A stretch of DNA of 64,000 bases from Pseudomonas sp. AB6 (GTDB lineage Bacteria; Pseudomonadota; Gammaproteobacteria; Pseudomonadales; Pseudomonadaceae): the NCBI RefSeq assembly GCF_034314105.1, contig NZ_JAVIWJ010000001.1:2915501-2979500 (forward strand), given 5' to 3'. The translations under genes and the position numbers were made by a program. This document shows, piece by piece, positions 38,641 through 49,062 of this stretch; position 1 is the stretch's first letter, and every line of letters begins with the position of its first letter. Under the pieces are notes generated by a model. The model was not told the DNA's origin, did not search any database, and saw nothing but the letters and a program-made list of their open reading frames with translations.

Positions 38641-38874
38641 TTAGTGCTTTGCATAGCGCACCCCTCCGAGGACCAACAGACAGAGACCTTTCCTACAAAG
38701 ACGACAGACATACCCTACAAAAACCCCTATATGCATGACGTTTTTTTGATTTTCTGACGGCTGATTTACTCCAACGCCACTTACTCCAACAACGTAAGAA
38801 ATGATTGCAGCCCCTTTTGATGACTCATTGCCTTCTGATTCAACCAATAGAATTTTTATCGTTCCGTCAAGCAT
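38641..38874 (-). CDS. Possible small protein with receiver-like first strand
   Basis: 77 residues from the ATG at 38874, which has AGGGAG about eight bases upstream. The start MLDGTIKILLVESEGNES looks like the first strand of a response regulator, but no phosphoacceptor follows; the rest has a hydrophobic Cys-containing part (VFVGYVCRLCRKGLCLLVLGG). It could be a remnant or a spurious frame. Confidence 0.25.
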   Translation of the reverse strand: MLDGTIKILLVESEGNESSKGAAIISYVVGVSGVGVNQPSENQKNVMHIGVFVGYVCRLCRKGLCLLVLGGVRYAKH

Positions 38875-39845
38875 ATCCGCAACTCCCTTTAGACTATTCC
38901 GCACTAGCCGCGATTCCTGTTGAGAACATAGGCACGGCAAGCGCATGGCCATTGGCCGATTTTTTTAGTACTCCAGCCTCAATTTTCTCGTATCCAAATC
39001 AAAACTGACCGACGCTACATCGGCACGATTAGACACTCATGGTCTGATCGCTCTCTTGCACGAAGAATAAGTCGGATCGTCCGACATACCACAGAATAAC
39101 GTTCAGAGAATTATTACTAATTCCATCCGAGCCTCTGCGCATCCAGAGCGCAAACTATACATTTAAACGTGGCTATATTAATCTTTTCGGTAACTACAAG
39201 AGAATCCCTACCTATCAATACGACTTTTCCTACATCGTAAACAACGCATTCCGGTTAAAGAGCCGATAAAAACGGACCATCCACCCGCTGAAAAATTGCT
39301 AAAAAGATCAATCAAGCATCTATAGAAAGTACACGCCGAATACTAAAAAATCAAAAACTCTGCCCGCTTGCTCGCGTCAATCTATTTATTGGCGAATAGT
39401 AATGATGCTGAATAGGGCTGCTGCAGGCTCGTCCGGCGATGAGTTAATGCTATTCGCTACATTCTAGCTAGCCTAAACTGAACAAAAAGGAAATGGACTA
39501 CGACACATGAAGAAGACTTACTAGCTTCATGTAAGAAACTCAAGACAACCGCACTACAATTTACTTAATCCATCTTTTTTACTTGCAAATCCTATTACCA
39601 CTCGTTACTTTTTATCGACAGCCTCTTCAACAACTTAATTTCAAGTGCTGATCAGAACCTCTGATACGTTATTGACTCGCCGCTTGCTGACAGAAAATCG
39701 CCTTCTGCTCGGGTTTAATTGAGCCAATAGACCTCGCCCAGTTAATTTGACCAGTCGAGAGATTCACTATTATCGCCTCTGAGCGGGTCGATGCTGCGTG
39801 CACTTTATCCAGTGAATTCGCTCATCCCTAAACTTAAACAGGTAC
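38875..39845. other. Gene-free, AT-richer stretch
   Basis: About 970 bases with no convincing coding frame on either strand, visibly richer in A and T than its surroundings. No repeat, tRNA or transposase remnant is recognised. It probably holds the promoter of the gene at 39846; a noncoding RNA here cannot be excluded. Confidence 0.5.
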
Positions 39846-40406
39846 ATGTTCATGACTAATAAAAAAGACTCACGTTCCTCGATGCCGTCAAAATCCAAGC
39901 CTACACTTGATTTGGACACGGCGGTGGAACAGTACATTCATCAAGGAGGTATTATCCATGTAGTGCCACTGGGAGAAACTGCTGAATTTTCAGCAGAACC
40001 ATTGGCGCAAAAAAACACACACATCGAGTCAGAAGAAGAGATATATAAAAAAGTCGAATTATTAAAAACCCTGGCAGCCAAGGGTGCAGGAGTTAGCTCA
40101 TTGCAATACTCACTGCGGATGACTAGAAGAGACGTCCGTAGAATGGCAGGGGAACAAGGGATTAAAATCTCTCATAGTCGGCCTATTCGCGGCACCAGGA
40201 GTGAAGAACTCCAAGATCCAGAGGCGGTGGACGACAGGGTGGCCGGCCACGCGATGCATTACTCTAGCCTAGGGTACAACGCAATGGAGATTGCACAAAA
40301 ACTGAATTTGAGCGTCCGCCAAGTCTGGAAAATCGGTCGAGACTATCGTTTTGAATTCAAGCAAATCAAAGAACAGGCAGCGCCCGACGAACTATTGGAC
40401 AAGTGA
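39846..40406 (+). CDS. Hypothetical helix-turn-helix protein
   Basis: 186 residues; an ATG two codons later is an alternative start. Two helix-turn-helix-like segments are visible: LLKTLAAKGAGVSSLQYSLRMTRRDVRRMA (about 72-101) and YSSLGYNAMEIAQKLNLSVRQVWKIGRDYRF (about 138-168). No membrane segment. AT-rich codons (ATA, AAA, TTA) set it apart from neighbours. Probably a DNA-binding regulator, but I do not recognise the family. It stands alone between an empty region on each side. Confidence 0.55.
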   Translation: MFMTNKKDSRSSMPSKSKPTLDLDTAVEQYIHQGGIIHVVPLGETAEFSAEPLAQKNTHIESEEEIYKKVELLKTLAAKGAGVSSLQYSLRMTRRDVRRMAGEQGIKISHSRPIRGTRSEELQDPEAVDDRVAGHAMHYSSLGYNAMEIAQKLNLSVRQVWKIGRDYRFEFKQIKEQAAPDELLDK

Positions 40407-40989
40407 TGAACGGTGTAATAAAGCGCACCTTTAACTCACTGTTTATCGCGTTTTTACATTTACGCTTACGGAGTCTAGCCCCTCACCTATTCGCTAATGA
40501 GCATTCAACATGATCAACGCTCAATCATAGGCATGAGCCCTGTCAAGGTTATAGCGTTGTTTACAGCACTGTCAGAGGCGTCAGCAGCCACTGCGCTGCC
40601 TTTTTTGGATGAACGCAATTAAAGGATCTACGCTTGGTTCTTGATTGCTTTCCGTCAGTGCTAACTTTTTATTTTTTTGACATTGAATCTTAACGATAGG
40701 GTTTTGTATAACCCCTCAGACTTTACTAATGAAAAAAATTTTTAAAATAGTCAACGATGATCTTATCCACTTGATGAACGCGCTGCATACTGACAACACG
40801 CGCAGGCTGGATAACGTAAGACCGGTGCAGTTAATTGGAGTAACAGCCACAGAAGCAAGTTCGCGAACAATGTAGATATGCTCGCCTTGGCGAGTCATTT
40901 TCCAAGACTCTCAAACATGATCATACCTTTGTGCTTATTTCAATAAGTACAAATGAAGTGCTATTTATTTGAGTCAATACTCGAAACGC
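40407..40989. other. Gene-free, AT-richer stretch before argG end
   Basis: Nothing convincing is seen. Short frames on both strands (for example 40716-40898 minus, about 60 codons, and a 49-codon plus-strand frame from 40729) lack ribosome sites and family resemblance. Confidence 0.45.
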
Positions 40990-41025
40990 CCTCCCCTCAC
41001 GTGCTTAGAGACGCCTGAGGGGAGG
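40990..41025 (-). terminator. Hairpin downstream of argG
   Basis: CCTCCCCTCA and TGAGGGGAGG, perfect ten-base arms with a 16-base loop, placed 12 bases past the argG stop. The T run is weak. Confidence 0.55.
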
Positions 41026-41036
41026 TCGCGTAGGTG

Positions 41037-42254
41037 TTAAAACAACTTGCGACCTTTGTTGGCCGCGATACGCATACGTAGAGCGTTCAGCTTGATGAAC
41101 CCAGCTGCGTCCGCCTGGTTATAGGCACCGCCGTCTTCTTCAAACGTTGCAATAGTTGCGTCGAACAACGACTCCTCGGACTTGCGGCCCGTCACGATAA
41201 CGTTGCCTTTATAGAGCTTCAGACGAACTACACCATTCACATGCGCCTGAGACGCGTCGATCATCTGTTGCAACATCAGACGCTCAGGGCTCCACCAATA
41301 GCCGGTGTAGATCAGGCTGGCGTACTTGGGCATCAGTTCGTCCTTGAGGTGAGCCACTTCGCGATCCAAGGTGATTGATTCAATAGCACGGTGAGCGCGC
41401 AGCATAATCGTGCCACCTGGAGTCTCGTAGCAACCACGGGACTTCATGCCCACATAGCGATTTTCAACGATGTCCAAACGACCGATACCATTTTCGCCGC
41501 CAATGCGGTTCAGAGTCGCCAGAACGGTCGCAGGCGACATTTCCACGTCATCGAGCGCCACGATGTCGCCGTTGCGGTAAGTCAGCTCAAGGTATGTGGC
41601 GACGTTCGGCGCGTCCTCAGGAGACTTGGTCCAACGCCACATGTCATCTTCGTGCTCGGTCCAAGTGTCTTCCAACACGCCGCCTTCATAGGAGATGTGC
41701 AGCAAGTTAGCATCCATCGAGTAGGGCGACTTCTTCTTTCCATGGCGCTCAATCGGGATGTTGTGTTTCTCCGCGTAATCCATGAGTTTTTCCCGCGACA
41801 GCAGGTCCCACTCACGCCAAGGGGCGATGACTTTAACGCCTGGTTTAAGCGCATAAGCACCCAATTCGAAACGAACTTGATCGTTGCCTTTGCCCGTGGC
41901 GCCGTGGGAAATCGCATCCGCACCGGTTTCGTTAGCGATTTCAATCAGACGCTTGGCGATCAGCGGTCGCGCAATGGATGTCCCCAGCAGGTATTCGCCT
42001 TCGTAGACAGTGTTCGCGCGGAACATTGGAAACACGAAATCGCGCACAAACTCTTCGCGCAGGTCATCGATATAAATTTCTTTGACGCCCATGGCTTGTG
42101 CCTTGGCGCGTGCCGGCTCGACTTCTTCACCTTGACCCAAGTCAGCGGTGAATGTCACTACCTCGCAGTTATACGTGTCCTGAAGCCACTTTAGGATTAC
42201 CGAAGTATCCAGGCCACCGGAATACGCGAGAACTACCTTGTTTACGTCCGCCAT
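41037..42254 (-). CDS. argG: Argininosuccinate synthase
   Basis: 405 residues. ATP pyrophosphatase motif AYSGGLDTS at residues 9-17, and [12 protein letters not shown]. Joins citrulline and aspartate to argininosuccinate in arginine synthesis. Typical type 1 length. The region upstream carries a two-part ArgR-like operator (42314-42350), and argF at 49.7 kb has one too, so both are likely under arginine control. Confidence 0.97.
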   Translation of the reverse strand: MADVNKVVLAYSGGLDTSVILKWLQDTYNCEVVTFTADLGQGEEVEPARAKAQAMGVKEIYIDDLREEFVRDFVFPMFRANTVYEGEYLLGTSIARPLIAKRLIEIANETGADAISHGATGKGNDQVRFELGAYALKPGVKVIAPWREWDLLSREKLMDYAEKHNIPIERHGKKKSPYSMDANLLHISYEGGVLEDTWTEHEDDMWRWTKSPEDAPNVATYLELTYRNGDIVALDDVEMSPATVLATLNRIGGENGIGRLDIVENRYVGMKSRGCYETPGGTIMLRAHRAIESITLDREVAHLKDELMPKYASLIYTGYWWSPERLMLQQMIDASQAHVNGVVRLKLYKGNVIVTGRKSEESLFDATIATFEEDGGAYNQADAAGFIKLNALRMRIAANKGRKLF

Positions 42255-42313
42255 GCCATCACTCCACCGGGTTGTACGGAAAGCGAGGGATTCTACCGCT
42301 CAAGCCGATGGTT

Positions 42314-42350
42314 TTACAGGGGCGCGACAGCTTGTGACGACCAAGCGACA
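42314..42350 (-). promoter_or_regulatory. ArgR-type operator upstream of argG
   Basis: On the minus strand two TGTCGC hexamers are exactly 21 bases apart (42345-42350 and 42324-42329). The second is followed after eight bases by AA (42314-42315); the first by CA instead. This fits the Pseudomonas ArgR rule TGTCGC-N8-AA-N5 repeated in tandem. The placement is 60-96 bases before the argG start codon. Confidence 0.65.
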
Positions 42351-42383
42351 GTTAAAGTCGAGCAGGGCATTAATTGAAGCTGA

Positions 42384-43289
42384 TTACGTCGCGGAGCCAG
42401 CAGATCCTGCTGCAACCACGGCCGGAGCTTTGTCATCCGGCGGCAGCCGCTCCAACTGAACATTAACTCGTCGATTGCGCGAACGATTGGCTGCGTTAGT
42501 GTTAGGTGCCAAGGGATAGCGTTCGCCATGAAATCGCATAGTGATCTGCTTTTCAGGAATGCCTTGGGCTTTAAAAAAGTCCATCACGGCCAGCGCCCTG
42601 CGCCGTGACATATCTCGATTGGTCAGTCGATTGCCACTGTTGTCAGAATGGCCGTCGAGCTCAATGTGATTTACCGTCGGATCGGCCTTGAGGAAGTCAG
42701 CAATGACTTGCAGCTTAGCTCGCGCCTGGACGTCAAGATCGGCATCACTGCGCGGAAAATTGACTTGCGCTTGCTTGACCTGCTCATAATTCTTCGAAAG
42801 CAACTTAGCGGTACAGGCTTGATAATCGCTGAACGCTTTAGCGAACCGGACGGGCAACAAGCGAATTTCCAGTACGTTTCCCTCCTGCCCCTGACGGCGG
42901 ATTAACGGACTGCGACCTTCCAATAGCCCTGCAATCAGGCCTCCCGCTTGTCCCTGCGAGGAGTTAAATGGAATCGCGCTGTTGTTCATTCTGACCGCGC
43001 CGAGGTTGACGTCTCCGCGGCCGGGCTGCCACGGCGCTGCCGCAGCCAATAGGGTTGCCGAACCTGAACCCAGCGACGCGCTATTTGCTTTCAGGCGGAA
43101 TGTGGCTTGCTCTCCCGCACGACGGACGAATTCGCCCGCACCGAAGTCAGTGATAGGTTGGGTCAGGCGGCACTCAAATTTATCGCCTTCGACTTTCCAT
43201 TCGATACTTTCCAAGCGAGTCTGGAAAGTGATGGCCACCGCCGGCAAACTGGCAAACACGCTGAGGAAGGCTAAATATCGCTGGCGCAC
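42384..43289 (-). CDS. motY: Flagellar T-ring protein MotY-like (OmpA-type domain)
   Basis: About 301 residues from a GTG at 43289 that has GGAG six bases upstream; an earlier GTG at 43301 has none. Signal peptide (RQRYLAFLSVFASLPAVA), an N-terminal domain of about 150 residues (TRLESIEWKVEGDKFECRL) and a C-terminal OmpA peptidoglycan-binding domain (IELDGHSDNSGNRLTNRDMSRRRA and RSRNRRVNVQLE). Lies between argG and pyrC exactly as PA3526 (motY) does in P. aeruginosa. Needed for stator function at the polar flagellum in that species. Confidence 0.85.
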   Translation of the reverse strand: MRQRYLAFLSVFASLPAVAITFQTRLESIEWKVEGDKFECRLTQPITDFGAGEFVRRAGEQATFRLKANSASLGSGSATLLAAAAPWQPGRGDVNLGAVRMNNSAIPFNSSQGQAGGLIAGLLEGRSPLIRRQGQEGNVLEIRLLPVRFAKAFSDYQACTAKLLSKNYEQVKQAQVNFPRSDADLDVQARAKLQVIADFLKADPTVNHIELDGHSDNSGNRLTNRDMSRRRALAVMDFFKAQGIPEKQITMRFHGERYPLAPNTNAANRSRNRRVNVQLERLPPDDKAPAVVAAGSAGSAT

Positions 43290-43416
43290 AGGAGGCTCCA
43301 CTAGAAGAACTGCATACGTCTAGCTATCGGTTAGTTCCCCAATAACTTGATAGCGAGTGCCTGTATGAGTGTTTTCCGGTAGCATTCCCTGCGAGTTTGA
43401 CCCGCCTGGAATCCCA

Positions 43417-44463
43417 ATGTCTGATCGCCTGATCCTCCTGCGTCCCGACGACTGGCACATTCATCTCCGCGATGGAGCTGTTTTGCCTCACACCGTTGCT
43501 GACGTAGCGCGCACTTTTGGCCGCGCCATCATTATGCCCAACCTGGTACCCCCGGTTCGCACTGCTCAGGAAGCTGATGCCTATCGCCAGCGCATCCTTG
43601 CCGCGCGACCAGCGGGTAGCCGCTTTGAGCCATTGATGGTGCTTTATCTAACTGACCTGACTCAACCGCAGGAAATACACGCCGCCAAAGCCAGTGGTTT
43701 TGTTCACGCTGCAAAGCTGTATCCGGCCGGTGCAACCACTAATTCCGATTCAGGCGTCACCAGCATCGACAAAATTTTCCCAGCGCTGGAAGCCATGGCT
43801 GAGGTCGGTCTGCCTCTCTTGGTCCACGGCGAGGTGACGCGCGCTGAAATAGATGTTTTCGACCGAGAAAAAATCTTCATTGATGAACATTTGCGTCGTG
43901 TTGTGGAGCGCTTTCCTACATTGAAAGTCGTCTTCGAGCACATCACTACCCGTGAAGCCGTACAGTTCGTTGAAGCAGCTCCGGCCAATGTCGGTGCAAC
44001 CATTACGGCCCATCACTTGCTTTACAACCGCAATCACATGTTGGTCGGTGGTATTCGCCCTCATCTCTATTGCTTGCCGGTTCTCAAGCGAAATAGCCAC
44101 CAGGAAGCATTGCTCGACGCCGCTACCCACGGCAGCACGAAGTTTTTTCTGGGTACTGATTCTGCTCCACATGCCCAGCACGCTAAAGAAGCCGCTTGCG
44201 GCTGCGCCGGTTGCTACACCGCTTATGCCGCAATTGAGCTTTACGCCGAGGCATTTGAGATGCGCAATGCGCTAGACAAGCTGGAAGGTTTCGCCAGTGT
44301 TCACGGTCCGGCGTTTTACGGCTTGGCAAGCAACCGCGACACCATAACCCTGGTCCGTGATGAATGGACCGCACCCACCAGCCTGCCCTTTGGCGAGCTG
44401 TCCGTAATTCCGCTGCGCGCCGGTGAAAAGCTGCGCTGGCGCCTGCTGGAGGAAAACGCGTGA
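43417..44463 (+). CDS. pyrC: Dihydroorotase
   Basis: 348 residues from [10 protein letters not shown]. Class II (E. coli type) dihydroorotase: zinc histidines in WHIHLRDG (H14, H16), the carboxylated lysine in [17 protein letters not shown], and the catalytic Asp in FLGTDSAPH. Closes the pyrimidine ring. The stop overlaps the GTG start of rnt. Confidence 0.95.
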   Translation: MSDRLILLRPDDWHIHLRDGAVLPHTVADVARTFGRAIIMPNLVPPVRTAQEADAYRQRILAARPAGSRFEPLMVLYLTDLTQPQEIHAAKASGFVHAAKLYPAGATTNSDSGVTSIDKIFPALEAMAEVGLPLLVHGEVTRAEIDVFDREKIFIDEHLRRVVERFPTLKVVFEHITTREAVQFVEAAPANVGATITAHHLLYNRNHMLVGGIRPHLYCLPVLKRNSHQEALLDAATHGSTKFFLGTDSAPHAQHAKEAACGCAGCYTAYAAIELYAEAFEMRNALDKLEGFASVHGPAFYGLASNRDTITLVRDEWTAPTSLPFGELSVIPLRAGEKLRWRLLEENA

Positions 44464-45140
44464 GCGAAGATCATTTCGACGACGAACAGGAAGGTCATGG
44501 CGGCGGCGGAAGCAATTCCAGGCATCCTATGGCGGCCCGCTTCCGCGGCTATCTGCCGGTCGTTATCGATGTAGAAACCGGTGGATTCAATTCGGCGACC
44601 GACGCTCTGCTTGAAATAGCAGCTGTTACCATCGGCATGGATGAGAAAGGATTTGTGTTCCCTGAACACACCTACTTCTTCCGGGTTGAGCCATTCAAAG
44701 GCGCAAATGTCGAAGCGGCAGCGCTGGAGTTCACCGGCATCAAGTTGGATCACCCCCTGCGCATGGCCGTTAGCGAAGAAGTCGCCTTGACCGACATTTT
44801 CCGGGGCGTGCGTAAAGCGTTAAAGGCGAACGGTTGCAAGCGCGCCATTTTGGTTGGTCACAACGCAAGCTTCGACCTTGGCTTTTTGAACGCGGCCGTC
44901 ACGCGTATAGACATGAAACGCAACCCATTTCATCCGTTTTCCAGCTTCGACACGGCGACGCTTGCTGGCTTGGCATATGGCCAAACCGTATTAGCAAAAG
45001 CGTGCCAGGCCGCCGACATCGACTTTGACGGTCGGGAAGCGCACTCCGCGCGCTACGACACTGAAAAGACGGCTGACCTATTCTGCGGAATCGTCAATCG
45101 CTGGAAACAGATGGGTGGCTGGGAAGACTTTAACGACTGA
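44460..45140 (+). CDS. rnt: Ribonuclease T
   Basis: 226 residues, GTG start with GGAGG upstream, overlapping the pyrC stop by four bases. DEDDh exonuclease: D37/E39 in [10 protein letters not shown], the third acidic residue in HNASFDLGF, and H-x4-D in [14 protein letters not shown]. Trims the 3' ends of tRNA and other stable RNA. A terminator follows, so bfd is separate. Confidence 0.95.
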   Translation: MSEDHFDDEQEGHGGGGSNSRHPMAARFRGYLPVVIDVETGGFNSATDALLEIAAVTIGMDEKGFVFPEHTYFFRVEPFKGANVEAAALEFTGIKLDHPLRMAVSEEVALTDIFRGVRKALKANGCKRAILVGHNASFDLGFLNAAVTRIDMKRNPFHPFSSFDTATLAGLAYGQTVLAKACQAADIDFDGREAHSARYDTEKTADLFCGIVNRWKQMGGWEDFND

Positions 45141-45159
45141 TACCGTTCCAGTACTTACT

Positions 45160-45186
45160 AACCGGCCTCTGTGGCCGGTTTTTTTG
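45160..45186 (+). terminator. Rho-independent terminator of pyrC-rnt
   Basis: AACCGGCC and GGCCGGTT arms, five-base loop, then a T run. Confidence 0.9.
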
Positions 45187-45259
45187 TAGTGGCCATTGAC
45201 GATCCCCCCCTTTCGTCGGTGACTTAAAACAAACAGCTCCTCCAATTTAAAGTGCTTTG

Positions 45260-45288
45260 ACAAGCATTCTCATTACGATTAGTATCTT
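45260..45288 (+). promoter_or_regulatory. Fur-box-like sequence upstream of bfd
   Basis: The minus strand reads TAATCGTAATGAGAATGCTT, close to the repeated NATWAT pattern of Fur sites. It lies about 40 bases before the bfd start. bfd is a known iron-starvation gene in Pseudomonas, which fits. Confidence 0.5.
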
Positions 45289-45324
45289 GCGAATTGAGTC
45301 ACCACCAACGACGGTTCTCACTTT

Positions 45325-45543
45325 ATGTATGTATGCCTCTGCCAAGGTGTCACTGATGGACAAATCCGAGACGCGATACTGGACGGCTGTTGCAGCTACC
45401 GCGATGTTCGTCAAACTTTAGGTGTTGCCAGCAAATGTGGAAAATGCGCATCTTTTGCCAAGGAAGTTGTGCGTGACACGCTGACCGCATTGCAAACGAG
45501 CCAAGTAGTCATGGCCTATCCGGCGGAACATTCAGTCCCTTAG
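45325..45543 (+). CDS. bfd: Bacterioferritin-associated ferredoxin
   Basis: 72 residues. 2Fe-2S ligands C4 and C6 (MYVCLCQG) and C38 and C41 (SKCGKC). Passes electrons to bacterioferritin so stored iron can be released. Fur-type box upstream, terminator downstream, bfr next. In P. aeruginosa a peroxidase gene stands between rnt and bfd; it is absent here. Confidence 0.95.
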   Translation: MYVCLCQGVTDGQIRDAILDGCCSYRDVRQTLGVASKCGKCASFAKEVVRDTLTALQTSQVVMAYPAEHSVP

Positions 45544-45562
45544 AAATTCCAGCATTTTTCAG

Positions 45563-45588
45563 AACCGGACCTTGTGTCCGGTTTTTTT
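45563..45588 (+). terminator. Rho-independent terminator of bfd
   Basis: AACCGGAC and GTCCGGTT arms, five-base loop, then a T run. Confidence 0.9.
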
Positions 45589-45743
45589 ATGTCTGTAATT
45601 CAATTGCTTGCAATCAAGATGCGGAACTCAAACATTCTTATTTGTATTTAAACAACTTATTATTCAACAACTTAGATTTGACACCATTTGCGGTGCAGCC
45701 CAAGCTTGCTGCTTATTCAGATCTAGCAATGGCAGGCACCCAC

Positions 45744-46214
45744 ATGAAAGGCGACATTACAGTCATCCAGCATCTCAATAAGATCCTCGGAAACGAGCTG
45801 GTCGCCATCAATCAGTACTTCCTGCATGCCCGCATGTACCAGGATTGGGGCCTGAAAAAACTTGGCGAGCACGAATATCACGAATCTATCGACGAAATGA
45901 AGCACGCAGATAAATTGATCAAACGCATTCTGTTCCTTGAAGGCCTCCCAAACCTGCAAGATTTAGGCAAAATATTGATTGGTGAAAACACCAAAGAAAT
46001 GATCGAGTGCGATCTCAAAATCGAACAGAAAGCCCTGATTGATCTTAAAACCGCCATTGCACACTTTGAGGTCGTCGGCGATTTCGGCAGCCGAGATTTA
46101 CTCGAAGACATTCTCGAGTCCGAGGAAGAGCACATCGACTGGCTGGAAACCCAACTGGGCCTGATCGATAAAGTCGGTATTGAAAACTACCTGCAATCGC
46201 AGATGGGCGAGTGA
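45744..46214 (+). CDS. bfr: Bacterioferritin (BfrB type)
   Basis: 156 residues from [12 protein letters not shown]; the frame is open for 34 more codons upstream, but those are not family-like. Ferroxidase ligands are in [25 protein letters not shown] and [13 protein letters not shown]. The haem-binding methionine is expected in [13 protein letters not shown]. Stores iron as a 24-mer; partner of Bfd just upstream. Confidence 0.93.
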   Translation: MKGDITVIQHLNKILGNELVAINQYFLHARMYQDWGLKKLGEHEYHESIDEMKHADKLIKRILFLEGLPNLQDLGKILIGENTKEMIECDLKIEQKALIDLKTAIAHFEVVGDFGSRDLLEDILESEEEHIDWLETQLGLIDKVGIENYLQSQMGE

Positions 46215-46366
46215 TAAACCTTCGACTTAATGGGGTCAGTTCACTCTCGATACTGAGAGCAGGGCTTTTCCATTCTTGCTGACTAAGCTTGACGTATCGA
46301 CTACACCCCTTCGGGCCAATCAAGCAAACCTTCCCGGAACCGGGGAAGGCTATTAACAACCGGTTA

Positions 46367-46708
46367 TCAAGCGTCTGCTTTTTCAGCGGCCGCTTTGACC
46401 GTTGCATCCTTGATTTGCGTCTGCAGATCACCGCTGGCAAACAGCTCAGTAATGATGTCGCTGCCGCCGACCAATTCACCACCGACCCACAGCTGTGGAA
46501 AGGTTGGCCAGTTGGCATATTTAGGCAGGTTTGCGCGAATTTCCGGGTTTTGCAGGATATCGACGTAAGCGAACTTCTCGCCACACGCCATCAATGCCTG
46601 CGAAGCCTTTGCCGAAAAACCACACTGTGGCGCATTCGGAGAGCCTTTCATGTAAAGCAGAACGGTGTTGGCGTTGATCTGCTCTTTAATCGTTTCGATG
46701 ATATCCAT
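46367..46708 (-). CDS. grxD: Monothiol glutaredoxin, Grx4 type
   Basis: 113 residues. CGFS active site in NAPQCGFSAKA, with WPTFPQLWVGGELVGGSD for glutathione binding. Holds and passes 2Fe-2S clusters. Convergent with bfr in the iron gene cluster. Confidence 0.95.
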   Translation of the reverse strand: MDIIETIKEQINANTVLLYMKGSPNAPQCGFSAKASQALMACGEKFAYVDILQNPEIRANLPKYANWPTFPQLWVGGELVGGSDIITELFASGDLQTQIKDATVKAAAEKADA

Positions 46709-46818
46709 GGAACACCTCGGCTGAACTTTCCGACTCAGATGTCGGCATGGTCGCGCATTGTAGCGGAAACCCGAGCGCTACGCTCGGCCTCTCCCTGTCG
46801 ACCATCGACTGATAAAGC

Positions 46819-48927
46819 TCACGCTGCAGCAACCTTAACCGGTACACCATTCAGCACAGCGTTGCCGGACAGCGTGTCCAATTGACGCTCGTCGGTCAAG
46901 TCATTGGCGCTTACGCCGGGCTGTTTACCGGCTATCGCCATCTGTACCCCAGGGCGAGCGTGCCCCCAACCGTGGGGCAAGCTGACTACGCCCGGCATCA
47001 TTTCTGCACTGCCGAGAACTTGCACTTCAACCGCTCCGACCCGCGAGCTGACTCGAACCCACTGCCCATCGCTTAAGCCACGACTGCTCAAATCATCAGG
47101 ATGCATGAGCAGTTGATGCCGCGGCTTACCTTTCACTAAGCGATGGTAATTGTGCATCCAGGAATTGTTACTGCGCACGTGCCGACGCCCAATCAGCAGC
47201 AACTCTGAGGCCTGTGGTGCCTCGGCCGCAGCAAACCTCGCCAGATCGGCAAGAATTACGTCTGGCGCCGCCTGAATACGCTGGTTGGCGGTGTTCAAAC
47301 GCAACGTCAAATTCGGTTTAAGCGGCCCCAAATCCAACCCGTGGGGGTGACCGCGCAATGTTTCCAAGGAAAGTTTGTGTTCGGAGGCGTCGCCGTACAA
47401 TCCGCTACGCAAGCCTATGTCAATCATCTGTGACGGCGATATTGTAGGCTTCAGCTCACGCGCGGCTTTAGCGGCGAACGCCTTGGCCAAACCGACAAAA
47501 ATCTCCCAGTCATGAAGCGCGCCGTCCGGCTTTGCCAAGATGGCGCGGTTGAAACGGGTGACATTACGCACGGCGAACATATTAAAGGTCGTGTCGTAAT
47601 GGTCATTTTCCAATGCCGATGTGGACGGCAGTATCAAATCGGCGTAACGCGTGGTTTCGTTGATGTACAAGTCAATGCTAAGCATAAACTCCAAACCATC
47701 GAGTGCCTGTTCCAGTTTTCGCCCATTAGGTGTCGACAGCACAGGGTTGCCGGCCACGGTGATCAGTGCGCGGACCTGCCCATCCCCTTCGCTCAACATT
47801 TCTTCGGCCAACGCGGACACCGGTAACTCACCGGCATACTCAGGCAACCCCGACACGCGACTTTGCCACCGATTGAAATGCCCACCGGATGTCGACGCGA
47901 CGAGATCCACTGCAGGTTCCGTACACAGGGCGCCGCCTACTCGGTCGAGATTGTCCGTCACCAGATTGATCAGTTGCACTAACCAATGACACAGCGTGCC
48001 AAACGTTTGTGTGGAAATCCCCATTCGCCCATAACATACCGCTTTGTCTGCGGCAGCGAAGTCCCGCGCTAATTGGCGAATCTTCTCGGCGGGTACACCG
48101 CAGCGCGGGCTCATTGCCTCAGCATTTAAAAGGCTGACAGACTGACGCACGACGTCCAGCCCATCTACCGGTAAGTGGCTGGTGCGGGTCAGGTTTTCTT
48201 CAAACAAGGTGTTGAGCATGCCAAACAACAATGCCGCATCGCCTCCAGGACGCACAAACAAGTGTTGATCGGCAATCGCTGCTGTTTCGCTGCGACGAGG
48301 GTCGACCACTACCACCTTACCGCCCCGCGCCTGAATTGCTTTCAACCGCTTCTCGACGTCCGGGACGGTCATGATGCTGCCGTTTGAGGCCAATGGATTA
48401 CCGCCAAGGATCAGCATGAAATTCGTGTGATCAATGTCGGGAATCGGCAGCAAAAGGCCGTGACCGTACATCAAGTGACTGCTCAGGTGATGCGGCAACT
48501 GGTCAATGGATGTGGCAGAGAATCGGTTTCGAGTCTTCAACAACCCGAGAAAATAATTGCTGTGGGTCATCAGTCCATAGTTGTGCACGCTGGGGTTGCC
48601 CTGATACACCGCCACCGCGTTTTGACCATGACGCTGCTGTATGGAAAACAGACGCTCGGCCACCATTTCGAATGCTGCCTGCCACTCAATGGGCTGCCAT
48701 TGCGTGCCTACACGAAGCATGGGCTGCCGGAGGCGGTCAGGGTCATTTTGTATGTCTTGCAGGGCCACCGCTTTGGGGCAAATGTGACCACGACTAAAAC
48801 TGTCCAAGGGGTCACCCTTGATTGACGTAATCCGGGCACCAACGCCTTCATCGGTGGTGGTTTCGATCGTCAAGCCACAAATGGCTTCACACAGATGGCA
48901 GGCACGGTGGTGGAGAGTCTTGGTCAT
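46819..48927 (-). CDS. Molybdopterin oxidoreductase family protein
   Basis: 702 residues from the ATG at 48927, preceded by GAGG; an ATG four codons upstream overlaps that site. N-terminal 4Fe-4S motif CHLCEAICGL with the fourth Cys in GHICPKA. Molybdopterin-binding stretches include LILGGNPLASNGSIMTVPD, VVVVDPRRSETAAIAD, and ALITVAGNPVLSTPNG; a C-terminal molydopterin dinucleotide-binding domain follows (LLLIGRRHVRSNNSWMHN). No signal peptide, so cytoplasmic. Formate-dehydrogenase-like family, but the substrate cannot be told. Confidence 0.88.
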   Translation of the reverse strand: MTKTLHHRACHLCEAICGLTIETTTDEGVGARITSIKGDPLDSFSRGHICPKAVALQDIQNDPDRLRQPMLRVGTQWQPIEWQAAFEMVAERLFSIQQRHGQNAVAVYQGNPSVHNYGLMTHSNYFLGLLKTRNRFSATSIDQLPHHLSSHLMYGHGLLLPIPDIDHTNFMLILGGNPLASNGSIMTVPDVEKRLKAIQARGGKVVVVDPRRSETAAIADQHLFVRPGGDAALLFGMLNTLFEENLTRTSHLPVDGLDVVRQSVSLLNAEAMSPRCGVPAEKIRQLARDFAAADKAVCYGRMGISTQTFGTLCHWLVQLINLVTDNLDRVGGALCTEPAVDLVASTSGGHFNRWQSRVSGLPEYAGELPVSALAEEMLSEGDGQVRALITVAGNPVLSTPNGRKLEQALDGLEFMLSIDLYINETTRYADLILPSTSALENDHYDTTFNMFAVRNVTRFNRAILAKPDGALHDWEIFVGLAKAFAAKAARELKPTISPSQMIDIGLRSGLYGDASEHKLSLETLRGHPHGLDLGPLKPNLTLRLNTANQRIQAAPDVILADLARFAAAEAPQASELLLIGRRHVRSNNSWMHNYHRLVKGKPRHQLLMHPDDLSSRGLSDGQWVRVSSRVGAVEVQVLGSAEMMPGVVSLPHGWGHARPGVQMAIAGKQPGVSANDLTDERQLDTLSGNAVLNGVPVKVAAA

Positions 48928-49062
48928 CGCCAGCCTCATTTTGTTTTGAACGACCTCGACGATCGCGGAAACAAAACTATGGCGTTTGAAGGAGGACTAC
49001 GCCAGAGACGTTTGTCGTGTGAATCGGGCGGCATCAGGCGGGCCAATGCTGCCCCTTGGCAT

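Noticed and set aside
40716..40898. 60-codon minus-strand frame in the AT-rich gap
   Set aside because: No ribosome site and no recognisable family.
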